DNA of 64,000 nucleotides, from positions 5,028,001-5,092,000 of the forward strand of contig NZ_CP018870.1 in the NCBI RefSeq assembly GCF_001941845.1, in the 5' to 3' direction. The DNA is from Streptomyces sp. TN58. Its GTDB lineage: Bacteria; Actinomycetota; Actinomycetes; Streptomycetales; Streptomycetaceae. The position numbers were made by a program, and so were the translations under genes. The notes below the pieces were generated by a model. The model was given only the letters and a program-made list of their open reading frames with translations, searched no databases and was not told the DNA's origin. Shown here piece after piece: positions 54,891 to 63,527 of this stretch; the stretch's first letter is position 1, and each line of letters begins with the position of its first letter.

Positions 54891-57668
54891 ATGCGTAGAT
54901 CCAGAGGGCTGACTGCCGCCCTCGTACTGTCACTGGCCGGTGCGGGCACCGGTATAGGCCTGGTGTTGATGCCTCAGGCGTCCGCCATCACGGCACCGGT
55001 GGCATTCACCGCCGACGAACTGCCCACCTGGCAGCCCGACGGCATCGTCTGGGCGATGGCCCAGGCCGAAGGCACCGTCTTCGCGGGCGGCACCTTCTCC
55101 GCCGTCCGCCCGCCCGAGGGCGTGGCGGGTGCCGAGCAGGAAGCCGTGAACTTCGTCGCGCTCGACGCCGCGACGGGCAAGCCGACCTCCTGCAAGCTCG
55201 CCTTCACCATCGGCGAGGGCACCGCGACGGTGCGCACCCTGGTCGTCTCGAAGGACAAGAAGACCCTCTACGCGGGCGGCTACTTCGGCGCTGTCAACGG
55301 CACGCCGGTCTCCAGTGTCGCGGCGATCGACATCGCGAGCTGCACCCCCAAGGCCGCCTTCCACCCCGGCTTCCCCGCCACGGTGCGCGGACTCGCCGTC
55401 ACGGACGACACCCTCTACGCGGCCGGCGACTTCACCACCGTCGAGGGCCAGAGCCGCGAGCGGTTCGCCGCCGTGGACGCGTCCTCGGGTGCGCTCAAGC
55501 CCTTCAAGGCCAACGCCGACGAGCCGGGCCGGGCGATCGAGGTCACCCCCGACGGCAAGAACGTGCTCCTCGGCGGCGACTTCTTCACGGTCAACAACGC
55601 CAACAGCCACGCGCTGGCCGTCGTCGACGCCGCGTCCGGCGCCGTGAAGAAGACCTACACCAACATCCCGTCGAACTCGGTCGTCAAGGACATCTCCACC
55701 GACGACACGGGCTTCTACACGGGCAACGAGGGCTCCGGCGGCGGCGTCTTCGACGGCCGCATCGGCCTGCGCCTGAGCGACTTCACCGAGAAGTGGCGTG
55801 ACCGCTGCCTCGGCGCCACCCAGTTCGTCCTGCCGTACGAGGGCGTCCTCTACAGCTCCTCGCACGCGCACGACTGCTCCACCGAGCTGGAGTTCCCCGA
55901 CGGCAAGCGGCACTTCCTGCTGGCCCAGCCGACCAACCACGAAGGCGCCGCCCCCGCGCCCGTGGACGGGTTCGTGCGCGGCCCGGGCAAGCTCGGCTGG
56001 CACCCCACGGCCAACGACGGCCTCGGCGAGGGCATCGGCCCGCGCGTGATGGCCGTGGCCGAGAAGAACGACGTCAAGTACATGTGGGTCGGCGGCGAGT
56101 TCACCCTCATCAACGGCAAGGCGCAGCAGGCCCTGACCCGCTTCGCCTCCACCGGCGACGTCGGCGCCCCGACCACCCCGGTGGCCAGCGCCTCCAGCGT
56201 CAAGCCGGGCGAGGTCCAGGTCCGCTGGCGTACGAGCTACGACGCGGACGACAGCAAGCTGACGTACCGCATCTACCGCAACGGCTCGGCCACCCCGGCC
56301 GCCACCGTCACCGCCGGCTCGCTGGAGTGGGAGCGCCCGCAGGCCTCCTGGAACGACACCACCGTCAAGGCCGGCCAGTCGTACACCTACCGGGTGACCG
56401 CGACCGACGCCGCCGGCAACACCAGCGCCCTGTCGGCGACCGCCTCGGTGAGCGTCCCGACCTCGGTCCAGTCCTACCCGAACCAGGTCCGTACCGACGG
56501 CGCCGAGCTGTACTGGCGCTACGACGACGTGGTCAGCCCGTACGCCGCCGACTCCTCGGTGTCCGGCAACCGCAGCGGTGTCCAGGTCAACGCCCCCGCC
56601 CTGAAGCAGTCCCCCGGCGCGGTCCCCGGCAGCAACGCCATGGGCTTCAACGGCACCAGCCAGAAGGTGCACAGCGACCGCCGCCAGTCGGTCGGCAACA
56701 CCTTCACCATCGAGACGTGGTTCAAGACGAACACCACGCGCGGCGGCAAGCTCATCGGCTTCGGCAACAACACCACCCGCAACAGCGGTTCGCACGACCG
56801 CCACATCTACATGACCAACACCGGCCGTCTGGTGTTCGGCGTCTACAACGGCTCGGCCCGCACGGTCTCCACCGGCCTGTTCGAGACGTACAACGACAAC
56901 AAGTGGCACCACGTGGTCGGCACCCAGGGTCCCGGCGGCATCACGCTGTACGTCGACGGCCAGAACAAGGGCACCCTGAACGCCACCAGCAACGGCACCT
57001 ACGCGGGCTACTGGCACGCGGGCGGCGACAACCTCTCCGGCTGGCCGACCCGTCCGACGAGCAACTTCTTCGCGGGTCAGCTCGACGAGACCGCCGTGTA
57101 CCCGACGGCGCTCACCCAGGCCCAGGTCAAGAACCACTTCGACCTGGCCAAGGCGCCCACCGACACGGTCTCCGCGGTGAAGACGACCGAGGACACCTAC
57201 ATCAACCAGGGCGCCCCGAGCACCGCCTACGGCACGTCCACCTCCCTCGCCGTGCGCGGCAGCGGATCGCTGTACGAGACGTACATGCGCTTCAACCTGC
57301 CGGCCGCCCCGGCCGGCCAGGTCCTGAAGTCCGCCTCGCTGCAGTTCAAGACCACCACGCAGACGGGCGCCGGCACCGCCGACACCGTCTCCGTGGTCCC
57401 GGTCACCGGCGCCTGGACCGGTGCGGGTACGACGTTCAAGACCAAGCCCGCTCTCGGCGCCACCCCGCTCGGCACCATCGCGGGCGTACCGGACGGCTCG
57501 GCCGTGCACAACGTCGAGCTGGACACCGCCGCGGTCAGCGCGGTGCTGGGCAGCAGCTACGGCCTGGGCCTGACGAGCAACGGCAGCGACCCGCTGTGGC
57601 TCTGGTCCTCCGAGGCCACCGCCGCGGAGGGCACTCCGCAGCTGGTCCTCACCTTCGGGGCGAAGTAG
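54891..57668 (+). CDS. Large secreted protein: propeller-like, FN3, LamG and DNRLRE domains
   Basis: 925 residues with a signal peptide (MRRSRGLTAALVLSLAGAG, cleavage near 45). Residues about 50-420 carry repeated beta-blades (VFAGGTFSAV, LYAGGYFGAV, LYAAGDFTTV, VLLGGDFFTV, WVGGEFTLI), a propeller-like array; 428-525 are a fibronectin type III domain; 540-753 a LamG/concanavalin-like domain (TFTIETWFKT, KWHHVVGTQG, GQLDETAVYP); 760-925 a DNRLRE/CBM96-like domain (TYINQGAPSTAYGTSTSLAV, cut). No catalytic motif seen. Probably binds carbohydrate at the cell surface; its position suggests the locus's own polysaccharide. Confidence 0.85.
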   Translation: MRRSRGLTAALVLSLAGAGTGIGLVLMPQASAITAPVAFTADELPTWQPDGIVWAMAQAEGTVFAGGTFSAVRPPEGVAGAEQEAVNFVALDAATGKPTSCKLAFTIGEGTATVRTLVVSKDKKTLYAGGYFGAVNGTPVSSVAAIDIASCTPKAAFHPGFPATVRGLAVTDDTLYAAGDFTTVEGQSRERFAAVDASSGALKPFKANADEPGRAIEVTPDGKNVLLGGDFFTVNNANSHALAVVDAASGAVKKTYTNIPSNSVVKDISTDDTGFYTGNEGSGGGVFDGRIGLRLSDFTEKWRDRCLGATQFVLPYEGVLYSSSHAHDCSTELEFPDGKRHFLLAQPTNHEGAAPAPVDGFVRGPGKLGWHPTANDGLGEGIGPRVMAVAEKNDVKYMWVGGEFTLINGKAQQALTRFASTGDVGAPTTPVASASSVKPGEVQVRWRTSYDADDSKLTYRIYRNGSATPAATVTAGSLEWERPQASWNDTTVKAGQSYTYRVTATDAAGNTSALSATASVSVPTSVQSYPNQVRTDGAELYWRYDDVVSPYAADSSVSGNRSGVQVNAPALKQSPGAVPGSNAMGFNGTSQKVHSDRRQSVGNTFTIETWFKTNTTRGGKLIGFGNNTTRNSGSHDRHIYMTNTGRLVFGVYNGSARTVSTGLFETYNDNKWHHVVGTQGPGGITLYVDGQNKGTLNATSNGTYAGYWHAGGDNLSGWPTRPTSNFFAGQLDETAVYPTALTQAQVKNHFDLAKAPTDTVSAVKTTEDTYINQGAPSTAYGTSTSLAVRGSGSLYETYMRFNLPAAPAGQVLKSASLQFKTTTQTGAGTADTVSVVPVTGAWTGAGTTFKTKPALGATPLGTIAGVPDGSAVHNVELDTAAVSAVLGSSYGLGLTSNGSDPLWLWSSEATAAEGTPQLVLTFGAK

Positions 57669-57693
57669 CACCACCGAAGCAACCGCCTGACGG

Positions 57694-57727
57694 ATGCGGG
57701 GCCCGGCTGCGTGGCCGGGCCCCGCAT
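57694..57727 (+). terminator. Hairpin terminator
   Basis: Perfect 14-bp stem ATGCGGGGCCCGGC and complement with a 6-nt loop, after the FN3/LamG gene; weak T-tract. Confidence 0.7.
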
Positions 57728-57763
57728 TCCTGTGCAGATCCTTTTGAGTACGGGAGCCATCCG

Positions 57764-58438
57764 ATGTACCGACGCTCCGCAGCGGCCGCCGTTCTGCTCG
57801 CCGCCGCCCTGACGCTGACCGCCTGCAGTTCGGGCGGGGACGACGCCGACGCAGACGCCAAGGCGAAGCCGCCGGCCTCGTCGTCGGCCCCCGACCCGGC
57901 GGACACCCCGGACCCGTCGGCGCCCGCCGCCGACGCCAAGCCGACCGGCCCGGTCCTGCCCGACGCCAAGATCACTCCCAAGACGGGCAGCTTCACGGCG
58001 GAGGAGAAGAAGTACCTGAGCGGGCGCGTCCCGGAGAAGACGGACCCGGCGGCCGTCCTGCAGACCGGCCAGGAGGCCTGTCAGCGGGTGGCGCGCACGG
58101 CGAAGCGCGACAAGGACGCGGCGACCGGCGCCGTCATCACCGGGGAGATCGCGGGCGCCAAGGACGCGATCACCCACCTGTGCCCGGACCAGAAGCCGGT
58201 CCTCGCCGCGGCGGAGAAGGGCTTCCCCGAGGGGCCCCGCCAGTCGCCCGCCGCCGGCAACTACCGGGCGCTGACCCAGGCCACGAACTGCACCTGGGAG
58301 GCCAAGGGCAAGGACGGCGCGGTCCTCGCGTCGGGCCCCGAGACCCCGCCCAAGGCCGGCGACAAGATCACGGCCGCCATCCCGGCGGGCACCGCGGAGT
58401 TCAACTCCTCCGGCTGCTACGCCTGGATCCCCGCGTAA
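57764..58438 (+). CDS. Putative lipoprotein
   Basis: 224 residues. Lipobox LTLTAC (Cys21), followed by a Ser/Asp/Pro/Ala linker (about 25-70) and a folded domain (75-224) with four cysteines (QEACQRV, THLCPDQ, TNCTWEA, SGCYAW) that probably pair in two disulfides. Anchored to the outer face of the membrane. No family recognised. Between two terminators, so transcribed alone; the ATG at 57764 has GGGAG upstream. Confidence 0.78.
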   Translation: MYRRSAAAAVLLAAALTLTACSSGGDDADADAKAKPPASSSAPDPADTPDPSAPAADAKPTGPVLPDAKITPKTGSFTAEEKKYLSGRVPEKTDPAAVLQTGQEACQRVARTAKRDKDAATGAVITGEIAGAKDAITHLCPDQKPVLAAAEKGFPEGPRQSPAAGNYRALTQATNCTWEAKGKDGAVLASGPETPPKAGDKITAAIPAGTAEFNSSGCYAWIPA

Positions 58439-58466
58439 CACCCGTACCGCGCTGCGCCGCGGTCGC

Positions 58467-58512
58467 GAAAACGCCCCGCAGGACCGGACTTCCGGCCCCG
58501 CGGGGCGTTTTC
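58467..58512. terminator. Bidirectional terminator
   Basis: 13-bp perfect stem GAAAACGCCCCGC/GCGGGGCGTTTTC with a 20-nt loop and T4 (A4 on the other strand), the classic terminator form. Confidence 0.85.
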
Positions 58513-58568
58513 GTTCCCGGTACCCGGGTAGCCGCGCGGTCACAGTCACCACACCGGAAGGCGGACCC

Positions 58569-58784
58569 ATGGGCATCGGCGGATGCATAGGCCTGATCGT
58601 GGTGGGCGCCATCCTCACCTTCGCCAGCGACTGGGAGATGGAGAGCGTCAACCTCGACCTGGTCGGCCTGATCATGATGGCGGTGGGCGGGATCGGCCTC
58701 GCCGTCTACACCAGCATCTACAAGCGGCGCAGGGCGGCGGGCGCGATCCCCGTGGTGGAGGAACACCGCCGGGACGTCATCTGA
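58569..58784 (+). CDS. DUF6458-like small membrane protein
   Basis: 71 residues with two transmembrane helices (about 4-22 and 30-50), the first starting MGIGGCIGLIVVGAILTFA and the second DLVGLIMMAVGGIGLAVYT, then a positively charged tail. Fits the DUF6458 family of small actinobacterial membrane proteins. ATG 58569 follows GGAAGGCGGA. Convergent with the glycosyltransferase gene. Function unknown. Confidence 0.72.
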   Translation: MGIGGCIGLIVVGAILTFASDWEMESVNLDLVGLIMMAVGGIGLAVYTSIYKRRRAAGAIPVVEEHRRDVI

Positions 58785-58811
58785 CCCCAGGGCGCACCTG
58801 ATGCGGGGGCC

Positions 58812-59939
58812 TCACCCGCGCAGCGCGGCCTCGTACACCGGCAGCAGCGTGTCGAGGACGGCGTCCATGGAGAAGGAGCCGGCGGCCAGCTTCCGCGCCG
58901 CGAGCGAGGCCTCGCGGCCCGCCTCCGGGTCGAGCAGGTCCAGGACCGCCGCGGCGACCCCCGCCGGACCGGGGTCGACCGCGAGGCCGGCCCCGGCCTT
59001 CGCGATGTCCCGTGCCAGGCCGTTGGAGTGCGTCACCACCGACGGGACGCCCACGGCGAGGGCTTCCAGCACGGACATGGGGAACGGCTCGTCCACGGAC
59101 GGCAGGACGTAGACGTGGGCCCGGCGCAGCTCCGCCAGCACCTGCGCGCTGGACAGCGCCCCGGGCACCGTGAACCGGTCCGTCAGGCCCAGCTCCCCGA
59201 TCCGGGCGCGTACGGCCCCCAGTTCGCCCTCGTCCGGGCCCGCGACGACGAAGTGCGCGTCCGGGTGCTCCGCGAGCACCGCCGGGGCCGCGTCCACGAA
59301 GTCCACCGGCCGCTTGCGGGCCTGCAGGCGCGCGGAGTACAGGATGCGCGGCGACCCCTGCGGCGCGGGCCGCTCCTCCTGCGCCGGGGTCCCGTTGACC
59401 AGCCGGACCGTGTTCGCCAGCGGTGCGCCGACCACGGCGTCCAGGCCCTCCCGCTCGTGCGGGGTCAGATACAGCAGAGCGTCGGCGCCGCGCAGCAGCC
59501 GGCGTACCGCCACCGCGTCCAGCACCTTCGCCAGGAGCCTCCCGCTCGGGTCCACCATGCCGTGGGTCTGGAGGACCAGCGGCTTGCCCGCGCGCAGCGC
59601 CGCCAGCGCCACGGGCAGGGTCACCAGGTCACGCGCCAGGTGGACGTGCACCACGTCGGCCTCGCGCACCAGGCGTCCCGCCGAGGCCAGCAGGGCCGGA
59701 GAGGTCATCCCGCTGAAGCCGAGCGGCAGCAGCCGGCGGGCGGGGAACAGCTTCGCCGGTACGCCCTCCACGGAGGACGGCCACTCGTCGAAGCCCTCGC
59801 CCAGGGCGAGCAGCCGCGCCTCGTGGCCGCGGGCCCGCAGCCCCTTCGACAGGTTCAGCGCGACCCGCACCGGCCCGCCGAAGGCGTGCGAGGGGGAGTG
59901 CAGGGTGACGGCGTGCAGGACTCTCATCGCGGCACTCAC
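58812..59939 (-). CDS. Glycosyltransferase family 4
   Basis: Retaining GT-B transferase of 375 residues. N-terminal acceptor half with GGPVRVALNLSKGLRARGH and a His-rich VHVHLARD; C-terminal donor half with ILYSARLQARKRP, FVVAGPDEGE and the EX7E motif in DEPFPMSVLEALAVGVPS. GTG 59939 overlaps the acyltransferase stop and has GAGGAG five bases upstream; ATG 59927 is an alternative. Pairs with the upstream acyltransferase in polysaccharide assembly. Donor could be GDP-fucose or GDP-mannose; not determinable here. Confidence 0.9.
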   Translation of the reverse strand: MSAAMRVLHAVTLHSPSHAFGGPVRVALNLSKGLRARGHEARLLALGEGFDEWPSSVEGVPAKLFPARRLLPLGFSGMTSPALLASAGRLVREADVVHVHLARDLVTLPVALAALRAGKPLVLQTHGMVDPSGRLLAKVLDAVAVRRLLRGADALLYLTPHEREGLDAVVGAPLANTVRLVNGTPAQEERPAPQGSPRILYSARLQARKRPVDFVDAAPAVLAEHPDAHFVVAGPDEGELGAVRARIGELGLTDRFTVPGALSSAQVLAELRRAHVYVLPSVDEPFPMSVLEALAVGVPSVVTHSNGLARDIAKAGAGLAVDPGPAGVAAAVLDLLDPEAGREASLAARKLAAGSFSMDAVLDTLLPVYEAALRG

Positions 59940-60478
59940 TTGGGCTCCTCCACCGGGCGGCGCCGCCCGTCCTGCGTCTGCAGGGTCAGTTCCGGCAGGT
60001 CCTTGTGCACGACGGCTCCCGCGCCGGCGACGGCGCACCGGCCGACGGTCACCCCGGCCAGCACGGTCGCCCGTACCGCCACCCAGGCGCCGTCCTCGAC
60101 GGTGATCGGGGCGTTGCGGTAGCGGAAGTCGGCGGCCCGGTGGTCGTGCGAGCCGGTGCACAGCATCGCCTCCTGCGAGAGGCACACGTGCGAACCGATC
60201 GTCACCGGCTCCAGGTTCAGCACCCAGACGCCCTCGCCGATCCAGGCGTGGTCGCCGACGGTGAGCTTCCACGGCCACAGCACGCGGACCCGGTGCCGGA
60301 TCAGCACCCCCTCGCCGATCTGCGCCCCGAAGGCCCGCAACAGGGCCACCCGCAGCCGGGCGGGACAGAACCAGGCCGTGAAGAGCGTGTTCATCACGGC
60401 GAACCAGAGCGCCTGCGTCAGCAGCCCGCGCCCCTTGTCGTACCCGGCCAGCGTGAAGGACGGAAGATCACGCAACAC
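59936..60478 (-). CDS. WcaF-like hexapeptide-repeat acyltransferase
   Basis: 180 residues. N-terminal amphipathic region (SFTLAGYDKGRGLLTQALWF) typical of colanic-acid acetyltransferase WcaF, then a left-handed beta-helix of hexapeptide repeats (IGEGVLIRHRVRVLWPWKL, IGEGVWVLNLEPVTIGSHV) and the catalytic-site region CTGSHDHR. Likely adds acetyl or another acyl group to the surface polysaccharide. The frame is open far upstream; GTG 60478 or TTG 60475 are the plausible starts behind GGGGG. Divergent from the polymerase gene. Confidence 0.83.
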   Translation of the reverse strand: MLRDLPSFTLAGYDKGRGLLTQALWFAVMNTLFTAWFCPARLRVALLRAFGAQIGEGVLIRHRVRVLWPWKLTVGDHAWIGEGVWVLNLEPVTIGSHVCLSQEAMLCTGSHDHRAADFRYRNAPITVEDGAWVAVRATVLAGVTVGRCAVAGAGAVVHKDLPELTLQTQDGRRRPVEEPK

Positions 60479-60571
60479 AAGCCCCCATCGTGCTCTCGGC
60501 CACGGCCTCCCCTGGCGCGGCCCGCTCAGACTAGACTGCGCGCGGACCAGGCACATCGGGCGGGGGCGGCA

Positions 60572-62095
60572 GTGACGACGGACATACGCAAGCCCTCCGC
60601 GGCACCCGCCAGGCCGGCCGTCCCGTCCCCCTTCGAGGACGAGAGCATGTGGGGCCGCGACACCCTGCCGCGCACCCTGCTCTCGCGCGCGCTGTCCGTA
60701 CCGCTCGCGCTCGGATTCACCGTCTTCCTCCCGCTGTTCGTGGCCGTCCAGACCGGCGCCGGAGTCCGCGACGCGGCCTTTTGGCTGCAGTTGCTGCTCA
60801 CCATGTACGCGGGCGCCCGGCTCTCCGCGATGGTCCTCACCAGCCGCCGCAAGCTGCTCCAGGGCTCCTTCTGGCTCTTCGTCTACATGGCCATGGGCGT
60901 GGCCCCGCTCGCGCAGGCCGTGCTCGGCCAGGTCCCGACGCCCGTCGTCGGCCCGCGCTCCGACCTCACCGCCGCGATCGGGCTGGTGCTGCTCGGCTGC
61001 ACGGCCTTCGACGTCGGCGTGCTGCTGGCCCGGCACCGCCCGGCCGGGCGCGCGGGCGGCTCCCAGAAGGAGTCCAGGCCCGTGATGGCGCACCGGCGCC
61101 GACTCCAGCTGCTGACGGCCCTGTCGTTCCTGTGCAGCGCGGCCTTCGTCATGAAGCTGGGCGGCCCCGCGGTCTTCTTCTCCAGCCGCCAGGAGATCAT
61201 CGCCGGCATCCAGGAGGCGGGCGTCTCCAACGGCGACGGCCAGGCCGGCCAGGCCCTGCTGCGCGGCTTCGGCACCGTGCCTGCCCTGCTCTCGCTGCTC
61301 CTGTACACGCGCTGGCTCATCACCTCGAAGTTCGCCCGCCGCAAGGTGTCGATCATCGTCACGTGGGCGGCGCTCGCCTGCCTCAACCTGATCGTCAACA
61401 ACCCGATCTCGAACCCTCGGTACTGGTTCCTGACGGTCATGTTCGCGCTGCTCTTCACCGTCTTCCCGGTGAGCGCGGCGATGTACCGGGTGGCGCTGTC
61501 GATGGCCGTGGTCGTCGCCCTGCTGATCTTCCCGTTCGCGGACCGCTTCCGCTACGACGAGAAGAACTACCGGCCGGTGGAGACGACGTCCTTCTTGGAG
61601 CCGATGGCCCTCAAGGACTACGACCAGATCGGCATGTTCGCGAACACCATCACCTACTCGGAGTCCGGCCCCGGGCACTTCTACGGGCGCCAGCTGGCCG
61701 GGTCCGTCTTCTTCGCGGTACCCCGCTCGGTGTGGGAGGGCAAGCCGAGGGACACGGGCGTGATGGTCGGCCAGTGGATGGGCACGGTCAACACCAACCT
61801 CTCCTCCCCGATCTGGGCGGAACTGTGGCTCGACTTCGGGCCGCTTGGGATGGGGGCGGGGCTGCTGGGCATGGGGTACGCCTCGGCCCGCGTCGACCGG
61901 CGCTACGCGAAACGGGCCACGCGCAGGTCGCCACCGGGCAGCCTGATCTCGGTGGTCGTACCGCTGGTCGCGGGCTACTCCTTCATCCTGCTGCGCGGTC
62001 CGCTGCTCCAGGCGTCGGGGCGCGTCGCGATCGCGGCCCTCTGCCTGGCGCTGGTCGCGACCTACCGCACGGACAAGTCCACCACCCTGCGGTAG
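60572..62095 (+). CDS. Wzy/O-antigen polymerase-like membrane protein
   Basis: 507 residues with about eleven to twelve hydrophobic segments and a large loop (RFRYDEKNYRPVETTSFLEP to RSVWEGKPRDTGVMVGQWMG, quoted in part), the layout of oligosaccharide repeat-unit polymerases. GTG 60572 has GGGGGCGG upstream and lies 93 bp from the divergent acyltransferase start. It would polymerise lipid-linked repeat units outside the membrane. Sequence alone cannot separate Wzy from an O-antigen ligase; the neighbouring Wzx- and Wzz-like genes favour Wzy. Confidence 0.82.
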   Translation: MTTDIRKPSAAPARPAVPSPFEDESMWGRDTLPRTLLSRALSVPLALGFTVFLPLFVAVQTGAGVRDAAFWLQLLLTMYAGARLSAMVLTSRRKLLQGSFWLFVYMAMGVAPLAQAVLGQVPTPVVGPRSDLTAAIGLVLLGCTAFDVGVLLARHRPAGRAGGSQKESRPVMAHRRRLQLLTALSFLCSAAFVMKLGGPAVFFSSRQEIIAGIQEAGVSNGDGQAGQALLRGFGTVPALLSLLLYTRWLITSKFARRKVSIIVTWAALACLNLIVNNPISNPRYWFLTVMFALLFTVFPVSAAMYRVALSMAVVVALLIFPFADRFRYDEKNYRPVETTSFLEPMALKDYDQIGMFANTITYSESGPGHFYGRQLAGSVFFAVPRSVWEGKPRDTGVMVGQWMGTVNTNLSSPIWAELWLDFGPLGMGAGLLGMGYASARVDRRYAKRATRRSPPGSLISVVVPLVAGYSFILLRGPLLQASGRVAIAALCLALVATYRTDKSTTLR

Positions 62096-62178
62096 CGCTC
62101 CGCTGGGTTCAGCACGACCCGGGCCTCCTCCGCGCCTGGCCGCGGCACCGCTGCTGGGGCTCCGCCCCAGACCCCGCG

Positions 62179-62225
62179 CCTCAAACGCCGGCGGGGCTGA
62201 AACACAGCCCCGCCGGCGTTTGAGG
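62179..62225. terminator. Long bidirectional hairpin with CTCAAACGCCGGCGGGGCT arms
   Basis: 20-bp perfect stem with a 7-nt loop between convergent genes. The arm sequence (62179-62198) is of a type I recall as a common dispersed intergenic hairpin in Streptomyces. It is flanked by GC-rich dyads (GGGGCTCCGCCCC at 62157 and a related copy near 62236). Confidence 0.85.
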
Positions 62226-62291
62226 ACCGGGTCCGGGCGGAGCCCGGGAAACGGAGAAAGGGCGGGGCGGGGAGAGGCTCCGCGCAGCGGC

Positions 62292-63527
62292 TCAGGCTGC
62301 GGGCGAGGCGGCCCGCCGCGGCTCGTCGGCCCGCGCGGCATCGGGGGCCAGCCGGGCCACCCGGAGCCAGGCGGCCAGAGCCTTGAGCGCGGAGCCGGCC
62401 GCGAGGCCCCACGCGGCGCCCGCCACCCCCCACACCGCGTACCCGCCCAGCAGCAGCCCCACCGACAGCAGCGAGAAGACGACCTGCAAGGACAGCGTGG
62501 CCTTCGGAGCGAGCACCCGCAGGGTCAGCAGCGCACACGTCCCGAGCCCCATCACGGCGTACTGCGCCCCCGTCGCCGGGAGCAGCGCGGACGCCGCCGT
62601 CCAGGTGTCGCCCAGCAGTTCGCGGCCCAGCCGGTCCGGCAGCAGGTACAGCGCCGTCGCCCATCCCGCGCCGACCGCGGCCAGCACCAGGCCCAGCGCC
62701 GCCGTCACCCGCACGGTCGCCCGCTTGCCGCCGAGCCGTCCGAGCACCGGCGGCCCGAACGCGTTCGCCGAGTTGAACAGCACGTTCAGCGGCCCGAAGA
62801 GGGTGGTCGCACCCCGCAGCGCGCCGACGGCCAGCGGCGTCGCGAAGACGCCGAGGCCCAGCACGGCGAGCTGGCTGGAGCCGTTGCCCACCGCGAACTC
62901 GACCACGAACCGCTGCCCCAGGTGCCCGCGCCGCAGATACGGTCGCAGGTCGGCCCGGGAGCCGCGGACGTACGGCCGCAGCAGCCACAGGCCCACCGCC
63001 AGCGCGGGCAGCGCCGACAGCCCCCACACCAGCACCAGCCGCCCCGCCGACGCCCCTTCGGGCTGCAGGGCCAGCGCGGCGACCACGCACACCAGCCGCA
63101 GCGCGTCCGCCGCCAGTGCCCGCTCCGGGGCGCGCAGCGCCGAGAAGCAGTAGCGCAGCCCGTCCTGGAGGAGTACCAGCGGCAGGACGAGGCCCAAGGC
63201 GAGGAAGGCCCGTCCGGAGGCTCCGGGGAGTGCGAGGCCCACCACCGCGAGCAGCACGCCCACGGCGGCCGACGCCGCCGTCGTGAAGCCGGCGGCCGAG
63301 CGGCAGGCCGCACCCAGCCGGTCGCCCTTCTCCAGGACCAGGCTCTGGCCGACGTAGGCCATGTTCAGCCCGAGGAGCACGCTGAAGGCCACATACACCA
63401 TGGAGAAGTCGGCGAAGGCGGACGCCGAGGACAGCCGGGCGGCCAGCACCACCACCAGGATGTTGGTGGCGCTGGAGGCGGCCTGGTCCAGGACCGAGGC
63501 GACGGCGGCGAGGCCGCGTCGGCTCAT
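62292..63527 (-). CDS. Polysaccharide flippase (Wzx-like, MOP superfamily)
   Basis: 411 residues with twelve or so predicted transmembrane segments, opening SRRGLAAVASVLDQAASSAT with the pattern of polysaccharide-transport proteins, where a first helix carries Gln. Would flip lipid-linked repeat units across the membrane. ATG 63527 overlaps the preceding kinase stop (ATGA), so the two are coupled. A charged/Ala-rich tail follows the last helix. Substrate not determinable. Confidence 0.86.
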   Translation of the reverse strand: MSRRGLAAVASVLDQAASSATNILVVVLAARLSSASAFADFSMVYVAFSVLLGLNMAYVGQSLVLEKGDRLGAACRSAAGFTTAASAAVGVLLAVVGLALPGASGRAFLALGLVLPLVLLQDGLRYCFSALRAPERALAADALRLVCVVAALALQPEGASAGRLVLVWGLSALPALAVGLWLLRPYVRGSRADLRPYLRRGHLGQRFVVEFAVGNGSSQLAVLGLGVFATPLAVGALRGATTLFGPLNVLFNSANAFGPPVLGRLGGKRATVRVTAALGLVLAAVGAGWATALYLLPDRLGRELLGDTWTAASALLPATGAQYAVMGLGTCALLTLRVLAPKATLSLQVVFSLLSVGLLLGGYAVWGVAGAAWGLAAGSALKALAAWLRVARLAPDAARADEPRRAASPAA

